From contig CM034240.1 of the NCBI GenBank assembly GCA_019916065.1, positions 43,411,180-43,475,179 of the forward strand: 64,000 bases of DNA. The letters run 5' to 3'. A program made the translations under genes and the position numbers. The notes under the pieces are model-generated. The model saw nothing but the letters and a program-made list of their open reading frames with translations, was not told the DNA's origin and made no database searches. Origin of the DNA: Vitellaria paradoxa (lineage: Eukaryota > Streptophyta > Magnoliopsida > Ericales > Sapotaceae). Positions 51,843 to 62,795 of the stretch are shown in pieces; the first letter of the stretch is position 1; each line of letters begins with the position of its first letter.

Positions 51843-54800
51843 CGTGTGCTGTTGATGAAGCAGTGCGCGCACACAAGTTATTTTTTACCCTTGTAGCCGA
51901 CGAGTATTACATACGTTGAATAGTACTGAATATTTTTCAAATATTTATTTGGAATAATTGCCATTAATTGTTCCCAAATATTGGATGCGATATCATAAAT
52001 AGCTCCGAACGTTTCATCAAAGCCCTTAGCTATAATAGGGTTCATCGTGTGGGTCACGCTAACATTTTGAAAGGAGTTGTAAGAAAAATTTTATACTCCT
52101 GGAATTTTGGAGAACTACAGCGGAATTCTTATTAGTAGCATTTTGAGTTGCCACGGGTTCCTTTGAAAAGCGAACTCCAGTGACTGCGGAATTCTCCAAG
52201 GGAAATCACCGCGCGAGATGTTGTTTCGAATGCCAGATAATTTTGCTGCAACTTCCCCCTTTCTATTTTTCTTATGCAAGTCGTTGAAAGATCCTAAAAA
52301 AATCCACAAGTCCCCTGTTGAATTCTGTTAACTTTGAAATCAACCTACTGCTGTTTTTTTTTTTTTTTTTTTTTTTTTTTTCCAAAAACTTTTCATTGAA
52401 CCACCACGGAAATTTTGGAAAGGCTCTTGCTGCCGTAGGTCGATAAAGCACTAGATAAGTTTACCGTGGCACCACACCATTTTATTTTATTTTATTTATT
52501 TATTTTTTTCAATCGCTGAATTGCCAAAAATCCTAACTTAGATACCCGGGGTAATTGACTTTGGAATCAGGAGTTGTCACACTATCCATCACTGCATGAG
52601 AATCTTCATCGCCGTGGGAAATTTTAAGACCCAAGAGGGAAACCACTGCAGGAGAGGATTCACCTCAAAGCCTTTGGAACTCCTGTCTTCAAGTTTCGGA
52701 ACTTCTACCTCGCTGCCGTGAAGGGAACCTTGTCGCAAAGTCCACTTTTGCCGCGCGAGAATCTCCATCGCGGTAAATTTTAAGAGCCAGAAGGAGGGAG
52801 TTGTCGCGGGACCATTGCGTCGTGGGGAAATAGGAGCCGCAGGACTTCTCTATTTACCACAGGAATTGTCGGAGGCCGCAGAAACTTTGCAGCTGCCGCT
52901 TGCTACGGGACTTCCTTGCATAATCCATCTATCTGAAGTCTTTTTGAAACGCTTCGGGAGTCAAGGCTTTGGCGCATTGTCGCGAGGACTGGAGCTGCCA
53001 TGGGAACTTGAGGACTTCACATCACTGCTACCGCGGAACCTTCGGGACTAACATAAGTTGCCAAAGCTGCCGCAGGACCTTGGATATTTTTTGCGATTTG
53101 CCGCGGGGTCACCATCGGGTCACCGTTTTACTTTCAGAAGGGCTCCCTTGCTGCGGGACTATTTGAAGGATTTTCTTGCCGTGGAACTCAACGCGGCTTG
53201 GGCTGCTATGCATGTGTGATGTGGGTTTGAGGTCACGTGGCAAGGGATTGTCATTTGTTCACCCTACTTCCACGGCAAAGGCTTCTTTGCCGTGGGTGCT
53301 TTTCATCAACCAATCTCACACGGCAGATGAGGTTTGCTTCTTGCAGCAAACTAAGTACCGCGAGAGGGTATGCTTTGCTAGTCTTCGCACGTGGGGATTC
53401 TTCACAGAGGGACTGCTGTGATTTTTGGGTGAAACAAGAGCTATCCGCGGGGGCTTAGATTTGAAAGCAAAGCAATTAATATGCTGAAGCAAAGCAATTA
53501 ATACGCTGGTCTTCGCAATCCGTAAAAATCTATTTGCATGCACTATTATTGGAAGCTGAAGGATCAGCACTATTATTAATATATACAGCCACGCATATTA
53601 CGTACACTATGGTGGGTCATAAAGCAAGTAATCAAGGCAAATGATGAGTATACTGACAGTAGCAATATGTAATTAGAATATATTTGTGGGGAGACTATAA
53701 GGTGGAATTGGAATTAGTGGCTCCAGGTAAATGATGATATCTTTCACTTTTTTTTTTTTTTTTTTTTTTGGAACAAGCGCAAATGACGTGTTTGATACTT
53801 GAGATCACAAGAACAAAACTTCAGTTTACAGATCAGAATAGGGCCTCCGCAGTATAATAACTAAAATGAATTGAAACCTCCCCCGCTGTGAATAAAACCG
53901 AAACCTCTGCGATGGTCACGCAGTGAGGCAATGAGAGTTGTGTGGCAACTGTGCGAGAATGATTTCACGCTGCAAGGTGAAGAGAAATTGCGTGGCGACA
54001 AAGGAAAAGATTGGTGGGTCGCGAAAAAAGAAGTTGGCCACAAAGAGAATTCGCGATATGGACTTGCCAAGCGGAGGTAGTGGGGTGCACGGGTAGAGGG
54101 TGCAGGACGGTATTGGTTCTTCTTCTCGGCTGTAACAGGTGGTTCTTTATTGCTGCGATTTCTTTCCTTCTCAAGTCCTACTTCTCGCGGCTCATCCAAT
54201 GAGTGGAAAGTAGACAAAGTCAAGGATACGAGAGAGAGCATGAAGAGGATTTAACTAATTTGGAGGTAGAAAATGATTTGGTTTGTGATGGGTCTTAAAG
54301 GATAGAAAGACAACATGTGAATGTAGTGTTCTAAAACGTGGAGAAGCTGCAATCACGACATTTTTTTTTTTAAGTACCCAGACTTCAGGAGTTATGAAAA
54401 TATACTCTATAGAGTGCATCCAACCAACCAATTGTTCGAGCTACCCACTGCTAGGATTCCCACGATTTGGGTGAGGGTTGTCGCTGCCTAGGAAAGATTT
54501 GTTGTGGGATGTAAAAGGCTTTCAGACTTTGACTTTTCACAGCCACTGAGAGGCTGTTTTTTTTGGTAAGCACACGGAGAGCTGTTATATATTATATATG
54601 TACATTAAAAAAAAGATCTTTAAAAAAAATGGTCGATGACTACAACAAAATCAAGGAAGTCATATGCACATAAGAACAATTATTAAACTTAAAGAAGGTA
54701 GAAGGCTGTTGACTATGGAATAATTAGGTTAAAGAAGGTAGAAGGCTGTTGACTACATGGGATAATTAGGTTTTGGATATGTGTATGTACATGTCGAGCA

Positions 54801-55124
54801 ATTGATCACCCCGCGGTGGCTTACATAGTTTTTTTTTTTTTTTGGGGGGTTTCTGTTTATGATCCCTGGAAGTGAATTACAGGGTGTATGGGTGATGCTA
54901 TTTTGAAAGAATGATCTTGTTTTGATGAATGTTGGGATACAAGTGTATAAAGGACAGGGTTTGAAGGAAATTAGAAGTTTTCTATGTAAAGTCAAGGTAG
55001 GATACAAAGACTTTTCTTTGTGTTTTTCACAAAATAAATTCATTTCACAAAAGTTTGAATAAGGATTTTCTACTAGTTTCCACGGGGAATGCTCCTTTAA
55101 GAGTAATCTCATAACAGGATCCTT

Positions 55125-55990
55125 AGGGGTTTTATAAAGAAAATTCCCATGGAAGGAAAACGTTTTGGAAACTTTTGAATTAAGCATAAGGAGCCTCTAA
55201 AGAGGATGCATTAGGGGTTTTAGGAGAAAATTCCCACGGAGGGAAAACGTTTGGAGAATTTTGAACCAACATAAGGAGCCTCTAAAGAGGATGCCTTAGG
55301 ATTCTCAGAGAAAATTCCACGGAGGGAAAACGTCTGGAGAACTTCTGAACCAAGCATAAGGAGCCTCTAAAGAGGATGCTTAGGGTTTCAGGAGAAAATT
55401 CCCACAGAAGGAAAACGTCTGGAGAACTTCTGAACCAAGCATAAGGAGCCTATAAGAGGATGCTTTAGGGGTTTCAGGAGAAATTCCCACAGATGGGAAA
55501 ACGTCTAGAGAACTTTTGAACCAAGCATAAGGAGCCTCTAAAGAGGATGCCTTAGGGGTTCTTAGGAGAAAATTCTCACGGACGGAAAACGTCTGGAGAA
55601 CTTCTGAACCAAGCATAAGGAGCCTCTAAAGAGGATGCGTTAGGGGTTCTCATTAGAAAATTCTCACGGATGGAAAACGTCTGGAGAACTTCTGAACCAA
55701 GCATAAGGAGCCTCTAAAGAGGATGCCTTAGGGGTTCTCAGGAGAAATTCCCACGGAGAGAAAATGTTTGGAGAACTTCTGAACCAAGCATAAGGAGCCT
55801 CTAAAGAGGATGCCTTAGAGGTTCTTAGGAGAAATTGCCACGAAGGAAAAATGTTTGGAGAACTTTTGAACCAATCATAAGGAGCCTCTAAAGAGGATGC
55901 CTTAGGGGTTCTCAGGAGAAAATTCCCACGGAGGGAAAATGTTTGGAGAACTTTTGAACCAAGCATAAGGAACTCTAAAGAGGATGCCTT
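55125..55990 (-). repeat. Minisatellite, about ten units of ~86 bp
   Basis: The word AAGGAGCCTCTAAAGAGGAT recurs near 55,190, 55,271, 55,357, 55,438 (with changes), 55,526, 55,612, 55,699, 55,787, 55,874 and 55,962. Each unit also has a CCCACGGAGGGAAAACGT block and GAACTTCTGAACCAAGC. A degenerate unit precedes the first. The spacing of 81-88 bases is not a multiple of three, so the open frames read through it on the minus strand are not a conserved protein. Each unit contains the small inverted repeat CCTCTAAAGAGG. Confidence 0.88.
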
Positions 55991-56138
55991 ATTGTTTGAC
56001 GGTAGATACAAAATCACGGCTTTCCTTCTTCCTGCTTTTGTTGGGGGATTCCTGGACTCCGGCAGAGTAACCGTCTTCGGCCGTTTCCTTGATCCCTATT
56101 TCTCCCATAAGCAAGCACTGCCTCTTGACTTTTACAGT

Positions 56139-57259
56139 TTATATCTCATCTCCTTGTCGCATCTTCCCCTTCCACGGAACATCATGATTACTCAGCGACA
56201 TCGGTGTATTGAACATTCTAAATGACCATTTTATTGTCTCACTAAGATTCCTTGCAACCAAGCAAAGACTATAAAAGTCAGAAAACTGATGGTTGATCAA
56301 GTGCATTTTGAATGTTGCATGCATTGTTTCTATGCACATCTTCACCATCTGGTCTTCTAAGAGAGGGTCTTGAATGTCTAATGCTTTTTCCTTGAAGCGA
56401 CGAACGTAAGACAACAGATCTTCCCCTTGCTTCTGAGTTTCTCGCATAAGATGGAGCATCGTCAATCAGGTATAGGCCTTATGGGTTAGGGATTTAGAGA
56501 ACTCCCTTAGCCGCAAGTTACTGTCCTGAGCATACACTCCCAAGGAATCGATAAATTGGACAACATGCTCCCTTGCATTTCCCCTTTTTCCATCAAACTT
56601 TACAAACTTCGGTACAACATATCCCTTAGGATATGGCATCCTAGCAATTGCCGCAGGGTACGGTGGACGCAAGTCTAAGTCTAACCCCGTTTGGTTAGTT
56701 CCACTCTCCTGCTAAACTATTTCCTTAATATGATATTTTAACTTATCCAGCGTTAACAAAGGAGGCTGTGCTTAAAGGGTCTGGGATTGTGCGAGGGCCA
56801 TAGGAGTGGGATGAAGCGAAGTTTGAGAAAAGGTAGGCAAAGTAGGGTTGGTAAGGGTTCCTTGTTCCACAGGAAGCGAATTTTGACTCAAATTGGCTGG
56901 AGTTTGTTGAGCAGTGGGCATTGGTGTAAAGCTTAAGGCCGTAGGGTTTACCTGGGGTAGCATGGTTTGAGGGATTCCGTGACGCCCCAAGTTTTGTGGA
57001 GTTGTGACAGGGTTAATTCTTCTGGTGTAGAGGGTGGTGGAACAATAGAAACTGAGGGATGGGTTGATGCCAGAGTCTGCTGGAGGGCTTTGAGGCCCTC
57101 CATCATCGCCTGCTGTGTTTGCTGCATAGCGGATTGGGCCTGTTGAGAAGCTAAGACTTGCTATGTGAGTGTTTTTACTTGATCTGCTGTGACGGTTATT
57201 TTTGAAGATGACTTTCCATCTCTTGGTCTTTCTCTGTTATTGCCTTGATCATTAGCCAT
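56139..57259 (-). pseudogene. Broken gag of the gag-only LTR element
   Basis: Gag forms the particle that packages element RNA. Translation from 57,259 (MANDQGNNRERPRDG...) meets a stop after about 32 codons. Further pieces follow in shifted frames: a glutamine/proline-rich part (57,190-56,772), then PYPKGYVVPKFVKFDGKRGN...REHVVQFIDSLG and LRLREFSKSLTHKAYT (56,672-56,466), then RETQKQGEDLLSYVRRFKEK (56,465-56,139). The middle and last pieces match the start and end of the retrotransposon gag domain common in plant Ty3-type elements. The part that should lie between them is missing, with a TGA at the junction. At least two frame breaks and one internal deletion make a working protein impossible from this copy. 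Confidence 0.75.
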
Positions 57260-57296
57260 TACTGATACGTCAACACTCTTCCCCAGTGGAGTTAAT

Positions 57297-57854
57297 TGTG
57301 GGGGAGGTCAGGGTGGAGTAAGTCCAACTTTTTCCGGGAATTATGTTGAGTATCAAGCAACGGCGAGACCATCGGAGTTCGGCGAAGAGGAGAAAACTAG
57401 AGGCAATCTGGAACAAGAGAGAGAGAGTAGGGATGGTAGTGGTTAGATGCTTGGTGTATTCTTTATGCTAGACCCTCTTGAGGAGGAGGGTTTATATATA
57501 CGAGGATAGAGTCCTTTAGGCAAGAATGTATAGTCCCGATACAATGGACTCAAGGAAGGGCAAGGGTCGCCCATTTAATTCTCTCTCTAGATTGGTTGGA
57601 TGAATTTCAACTGCCCCCTGGTTCTAGCCTCCAATCTATTGAACCTCCAATGATCCTTCTAGTCATTAATTCTCTCCTCGGACCTTGTTCCAAGTCCAAG
57701 GAAAGGTGTACATTCCTGTGTTGGAATTATTAGCGTGGATGGACTAACGTCAATTGTCTTACGTGTAATTAATGATGACGTGGCGTGTGGGATTTCGTAC
57801 TGCGGTGTGGTTATAACAATCTTGGGATGTTTAACTATACCCCGGGTACCCACA
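57297..57854 (-). repeat. 5' LTR of the gag-only element
   Basis: It matches 51,263-51,829 end to end: starts TGTGGGGGAGGTCAGGG and ends CCCCGGGTACCCACA on the plus strand, then CCTAG. Immediately inside (minus strand) is ATTAACTCCACTGGGG, where the primer-binding site should be. It does not match the common initiator-methionine type, so the primer tRNA is unknown. Confidence 0.9.
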
Positions 57855-57859
57855 CCTAG

Positions 57860-59588
57860 CGTCATACAAAGTTAGGCAGTTTATAGGCCAACCCGCCTAG
57901 ATGCTACACAAGCCTAATTAATTCAACAAAAATATTGGACCAATCAAGAGGAGTTTGGCGATCTCCAGATATTCAATCAATTAGAGAATCCCCCTTGTTC
58001 AACTAAAATTTTACCAATTCTATCCAACTAGGTGCGGTTGTGCTTCCTTTTGGAGGAGTATACTTAAAGCATTTCCGGTTCCCATCATTATCCATTGGTT
58101 GGAAACTATGTTACTTGGACTCTTCATTTAGGGTGGAGTACACGTATCGACATGACATGACACCGACATAGGTGTGGAATCCGTGTCAGATATGGTGAAA
58201 TTTTAGAAGAGATGAAGGTTGGGTTGAAGAAATCTTTTAGACAAAATGTATCTTCAAACTCTTTTGATCTTTCATTGTATAAAAAGATAAAAATACTAAA
58301 TCAATTTTATAATTTACTTCATGAGTGAATTTTTATTTTTAAGTTTATTTTTATTCTATAATTTACTTCATAGTGTTGTTACAACACTAATATATATATA
58401 TACACACCGATCTCCTCCTTGTTTGCATATATTATTATAAATATAATATAAATTACACTTAGACGTGTAATTTTGTTTTATGTGCCATATCCCCATACCC
58501 GTATCCAAAATTTGGACTCTTTTTCAGGCGAGTCTCTGTATGCTTAAATATGGATAATAGGTGAATTTGACATTATAATATGTGTTCAAGCTAGACACTT
58601 GTATCTGAGTTTGAGCAACATAGATTGAAAAGAACTCGCTTCTGGAGAGTAACAAGCAAGGGTTTTGTCGAATAAATCAACATCAAGCATGTTAAATTCA
58701 TCCTCAATAATCCACGTGGCATTTGGATGAGATTTCCATTTGAGTGGGAACTTTGAAGGTGTCCTTGAGGAGAGGCTATGGTCTCAACAGTTAGTATTTT
58801 TGCAATTTGTTCGACACCTTGCTGAGAAAGTGGAGTCATAGGTTGTTGACCTTGCATATTGGGGTGGTTTCCAACTGGTAAGGCAGGAGGCTTGAATGTG
58901 CCTCAATATGGGCTCAAATTTTCGATATTGAAAATTGGATTAGTATTCATGTTTATTGGTAAGTTAATTAGGTAAGCATAAGGTCCCAACTTGCTTTTGA
59001 TGCAATAAGACCCAATGGCTCGAGGGTGCAACTTTTTGAAAGAGTGCTATGGATAGCGCTCGGACGAATATGATGTTTGATCCCCTCTTATGTAGATACA
59101 ACGCTATATTCTTTGCCATGAGTTAAGGATGTCCCTCTGCCCATAGATATTCCCCCTTCTTTCAAATGGGGGACAATTCGAATCCTGCAATAGAACTCTA
59201 TCTACTTTACAGTTCTCTTTCGCTCTCTCTAGACAACCTTTATTCTTATCCCATTGATTTCTAGTGATATTGCCATAGATGATGGCATGGCCAGCATAAT
59301 TCCCAGACAATCAGAACATCCATCTAGGGTTTGATCACGTATGTATACATACGATGTATCCTAATCTCTAGATCTCTTGACTCACCACATTAGAACGAAA
59401 TGCCGATTAATATTGAAGGGGTTTAAACTGTAGAGCTATATTTCAATTGGTAGAGGTTTTATAGTTGGATTGTCCACGTGTGGGCAAGGATTCTAGTAGT
59501 TTTTATTGAGTTTTTCATTTGTTTGTCTTGTATGCACTATGTGTACATGGGTGACGCTTTCTTGGTGCCTTTCAAGATCTCATTTACT
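57860..59588. other. Region between the two retrotransposons
   Basis: This should be host DNA (intron 8 or 3' flank of VHA-C) interrupted by older repeats. It contains a 'CGACATGACATGACACCGAC' repeat near 58,150, an AT run near 58,390 and no VHA-C exon that I can recognise. Two short minus-strand open frames (58,591-58,857 and 59,104-59,310) have codon-like composition (PLSQQGVEQIAKILTVE) but no domain I know; they could be decayed retroelement pieces. Confidence 0.45.
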
Positions 59589-59913
59589 TGTTGAAAAAAA
59601 AAATGAAAAAAAAAATGGAATTTGAACCATGGTTACGCTTGCCCTAAGGCAACCTTACATCATGGACCATGATGAATGACTAACAAGTTTCTATCCCACA
59701 AACTACTTTGGAGATAGTTGAAAATCAGAACAGAAAAATTTTAGAGAAAAGAAAGAGAGAGATGAGATCCTTCTTCTCCCTCATACTCTATTTATAATCA
59801 AGTTTAGGTTACAAAAGATAGAAATTGAAATCAGCCAATATATGGCAATAACCAAAAATAACTAAATCACAATCCATCAATTATGCCTTAAATATTCCTA
59901 ACATATTCTAACA
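59589..59913 (-). repeat. 3' LTR of the copia element
   Basis: On the minus strand it starts TGTTAGAATATGTTAGG right after the purine run GAGGGGGAG (59,922-59,914) that follows the RNase H stop codon, which fixes this boundary. A promoter-like TATAAATAGAGTATGAG lies about 110 bases in. The other end is less certain: TGTTGAAAA at 59,589 (AACA on the minus strand) fits the terminal pairing, but an end nearer 59,680 is possible. Confidence 0.65.
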
Positions 59914-59920
59914 CTCCCCC

Positions 59921-61405
59921 TCAAGCTAGAGCATAAAGATCAATCATGCCCAGCTTGGTAGACATTTTCTGAAATGGAGAAACAGCTAAGGGCTTGGTAA
60001 ACATATCACCCAACTGAGAGTCCGATCGTACAAATGGAGTAATGATATCATGTCTGACCAGAAGATCACGAATAAAGTGACAATCAATTTCTATATGCTT
60101 GGTACGTTCATGAAAGACGGGATTGTTAGCAATGAAGATTGCAGCATGATTATCACAGAACATAGACATCGGATTTGAAATATCAATACCAAAATCTCGA
60201 AGAAGAGAATGAACCCAAAGCATCTCAGACGCAGTATGAGCCATGGCGCGATACTCGGCCTCAGCACTAGATCGAGCCACTACAGTCTGCTTCTTACTAC
60301 GCCATGTAACAAGATTACCACCGACGAAAGTACAGTATCCAGAAGTAGACCTCCGATCCGAACGACTACCAGCCCAATCTGCATCGCTGTATCCAATTAC
60401 ATCGATCGTGGTAGAGGCTCGATAATGTAAACCTTTACCAGGAGAATTTTTCAAATACCTCAGAATACGACATACAGCTTCAAAATGAGGTTTGCGTGGA
60501 GCGTGCATAAACTGACTAACCACGCCAACTGCATATGAAATATCAGGACGAGTCACAGTGAGATAGATCAATTTACCAAGAAGACGTCGATAACGACCAA
60601 CATCAGGAAATAGATCACCACTTTCACTATCCAAACGAACAGAAGAGTCCATAGGAGTGTCAACAGGGCGAGAACCCAAAAGTCCAGTCTCCGAGAGTAA
60701 ATCCAGAACATATTTCCTTTGAGATAAAGATATACCCTGAGAAGAACGGGCAACTTCAATTCCAAGAAAATAACGTAAGGCACCAAGATCTTTTGTGTGA
60801 AACTGTTTTCCCAAATAACCCTTTAATTCGAAAATGCCCTTAGCATCATCACCAGAAATGATAATATCATCCACATAGACAATTAAGATAATAGTACCAG
60901 ATGGTGATGATGAACAAATACTGAGTGATCAGAAGTGGATCGTTTGAAACCATATTCTATAAGAGCAGAACTAAACCGATCAAACCATGCTCGTGGAGAT
61001 TGTTTAAGTCCATATAAGGCTTTGCGTAAGCGACAAACAAGATGCTCATTTCCTGTAACAGTATATCCCGGTGGTTGATCCATTTACCTCTTCCTGAAGT
61101 TCACCATGTAGAAAGGCATTTTTAATATCCAACTGGAACAAGGGTCAAGATTTGCACACTGCTACTGCAAGAAGGATGCGGATTGAATTAAGACGAGCCA
61201 CTGGTGAGAATGTCTCAAGATAGTCCACACCATAAGTTTGGGTATAGCCCTTAGCAACCAATCGGGCTTTAAGACGCTCAACAGATCCATCAGGATAGTA
61301 CTTTATTGTGTAAACCCAACGACAACCAACTGGCTTCTTTCCCGGGGGGAGAGAAGTGAGCTCCCACGTCTGATTGAGATGTAGTGCTTGCATCTCCTCA
61401 TCCAT
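59921..61405 (-). pseudogene. Copia reverse transcriptase and RNase H, frame-broken
   Basis: Reverse transcriptase copies the element RNA and RNase H removes the template. The RT start (MDEEMQALHLNQTWELTSLP, RLVAKGYTQTYGVDYLETFS) spans 61,405-61,145. A TGA sits where a tryptophan is expected before the DIKNAFLHG aspartate block. The next piece (61,083-60,883) has LRKALYGLKQSPRAWFDRF, then a frame shift at CATCATCACC just before the YVDD catalytic box. The last 318 codons (60,874-59,921) are open and hold YSDADWAGSRSDRRSTSGYC, VARSSAEAEYRAMA and KHIEIDCHFIRD, the RNase H part. At least three breaks mean no functional enzyme from this copy. Confidence 0.9.
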
Positions 61406-62795
61406 CGCTTTCTTCCAGCCCGGTGATAATAGTGCCTGATTATAAGATTTAGGAATAGAAACGAGGACAAAGCATACACAAAGGACTGGAATCGAGGTGA
61501 GATACGATGGTAAGAAACAAATTTAGCAATAGGATGCTGAGTACATGTACGTTTACCTCGTCTTTGGGCAATAGGGAGATCAAGGTCATCAATAGAAGGA
61601 GGCTCAGGCTCATCCGGACTAGTAACAGAAGTATCTGGGTCAGAAGTAGGTGTCTCAAGTGTTACAGGATCCACAGGTGCAGTGGTGATTGGATCAGGGC
61701 GAGCGCGACGGTGATAGACTTGTAAAGGAACCTCAGGAATAGGAAGAACCAGATTAGGAGAGGAAATAGATGTAGGTGGCTCCCCCTCTTGATAGGAAGG
61801 AGAAAGCTCCCCCTCACGAGATGACAACTCCCCCTGAACCTGAAAATAGGGTGTAGACTAAAAAAAGTAACATCAGCACTAACAAAGAATCGACGAGATG
61901 GAGGATGATAACACCGGTAGCCCTTTTGAGTACGAGAGTATCCCAAGAAAATACATCGACGAGCTCGAGGTGATAATTTGTCCAGACCAGGATCAAGATT
62001 ATGAACAAAGGCAGTGCAACCAAATGTACGAGGAGGAAGTGAAAAAGGATTAGAAGAAGGATAAAGAAGAGAAATAGAAGACTTATTACCAAGAGTAACG
62101 GACGGAACTCGATTGATAAGGTGACAAGCAGTTAAGACAGCATCCCCCCAATATGATTTTGGAACATTCATGTGTATTTGCAAAGTGCGGGCGACATCCA
62201 ACAGATGGCGATGCTTCCGTTCAGCAACACCATTCTGTTGAGAGGTATGAACACATGAGGTTTGATGAATAATACCCCTGTCAACACAAAATTTTTCCAT
62301 AACAGACTTGGTATACTCTAAAGCATTGTCAGACCGTAAAATTTTAATTCTTTTGTCAAACTGAGTAAAAATTTCATTATAAAAACGTAAAACAATATTG
62401 GGCAATTCAGAACGAGTTTTCATTAAAAATAACCATGTCATACGTGAGAAATCATCCACAAAAATGACAAAATAGCAATAACCATTGATAGTGGGGACTC
62501 TAGAAGGACCCCAAATGTCCGTATGAACTACAGAAAAAGGTTCAGACTCACGACCATGACTACTACTAGGAAAAGAACTACGGTGATGCTTCCCTAGTTG
62601 ACAAGCTTCACACTCTAGACTGGAGACAGAACCAAGACCAGGAACAGCAAGCTTGAGACGAGATAAAGCTGGATGACCCAATCGATAATGCCACTGGAGA
62701 GGTGAATCTGAAACATGAAAGGCTGAAGAAGACAAGGAGAAACTGGTTGGGTCAAGATAATAAAGACCATCTCGCTCACATCCCGAACCAATCAT
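61406..62795 (-). pseudogene. Copia integrase with C-terminal linker, mostly open
   Basis: Integrase inserts the cDNA into the host genome. The zinc-binding HHCC module (HYRLGHPALSRL ... CEACQLGKHH) is complete. The catalytic D-D-E residues are present in HTDIWGPSRV, LRSDNALEY and GVAERKHRHL. The open frame runs from 62,795 to 61,662; a frame change near 61,850 leads to the proline/serine-rich linker (61,827-61,450) with KRTCTQHPIAKFVSYHRISP, which normally precedes RT. So the integrase core itself looks intact although the polyprotein is not. Confidence 0.88.

Larger units (their letters stand above)
51263..57854 (-). mobile_element. Complete non-autonomous LTR retrotransposon with gag remnant only (TR-GAG/LARD-like)
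   Basis: Two direct repeats (51,263-51,829 and 57,297-57,854) bound about 5.5 kb of internal DNA, and CCTAG flanks the whole at 51,258-51,262 and 57,855-57,859: a 5-bp target duplication. Orientation is minus: a gag-like region lies next to the right LTR, and a purine-rich CAGGGGACTTT lies next to the left LTR. No protease, reverse transcriptase, RNase H or integrase motif is present, and the interior is too short and too broken to hide them, so it must have moved with enzymes from another element. From 52,550 to 53,450 the interior is GC-rich with many words like GCCGCGGGAC and GCTGCCGCAGG. A 40-bp direct duplication lies at about 54,689-54,770. A minisatellite of about ten 86-bp units fills 55,125-55,990. 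It lies downstream of VHA-C exon 8, in antisense. Confidence 0.88.

Noticed and set aside
52815..54241. Frames of up to 126 codons in the GC-rich interior of the gag-only element
   Set aside because: Long frames are expected by chance in GC-rich DNA; they overlap on both strands and match no retroelement domain.
55125..55990. CRISPR-like repeat array
   Set aside because: The repeats are contiguous 86-bp tandem units without unique spacers, in a plant retrotransposon.
54753..56017. Minus-strand frames (up to 144 codons), partly with repeated SSLEAPYAWF-type words
   Set aside because: The repeated words come from the 86-bp minisatellite, whose period is not a multiple of three, so the frame is not conserved between units.
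57860..59588. Missing VHA-C C-terminal exons
   Set aside because: I looked on the plus strand for sequence encoding the conserved SSWMHFCAVRTF-type region and the C-terminal end and found none here.
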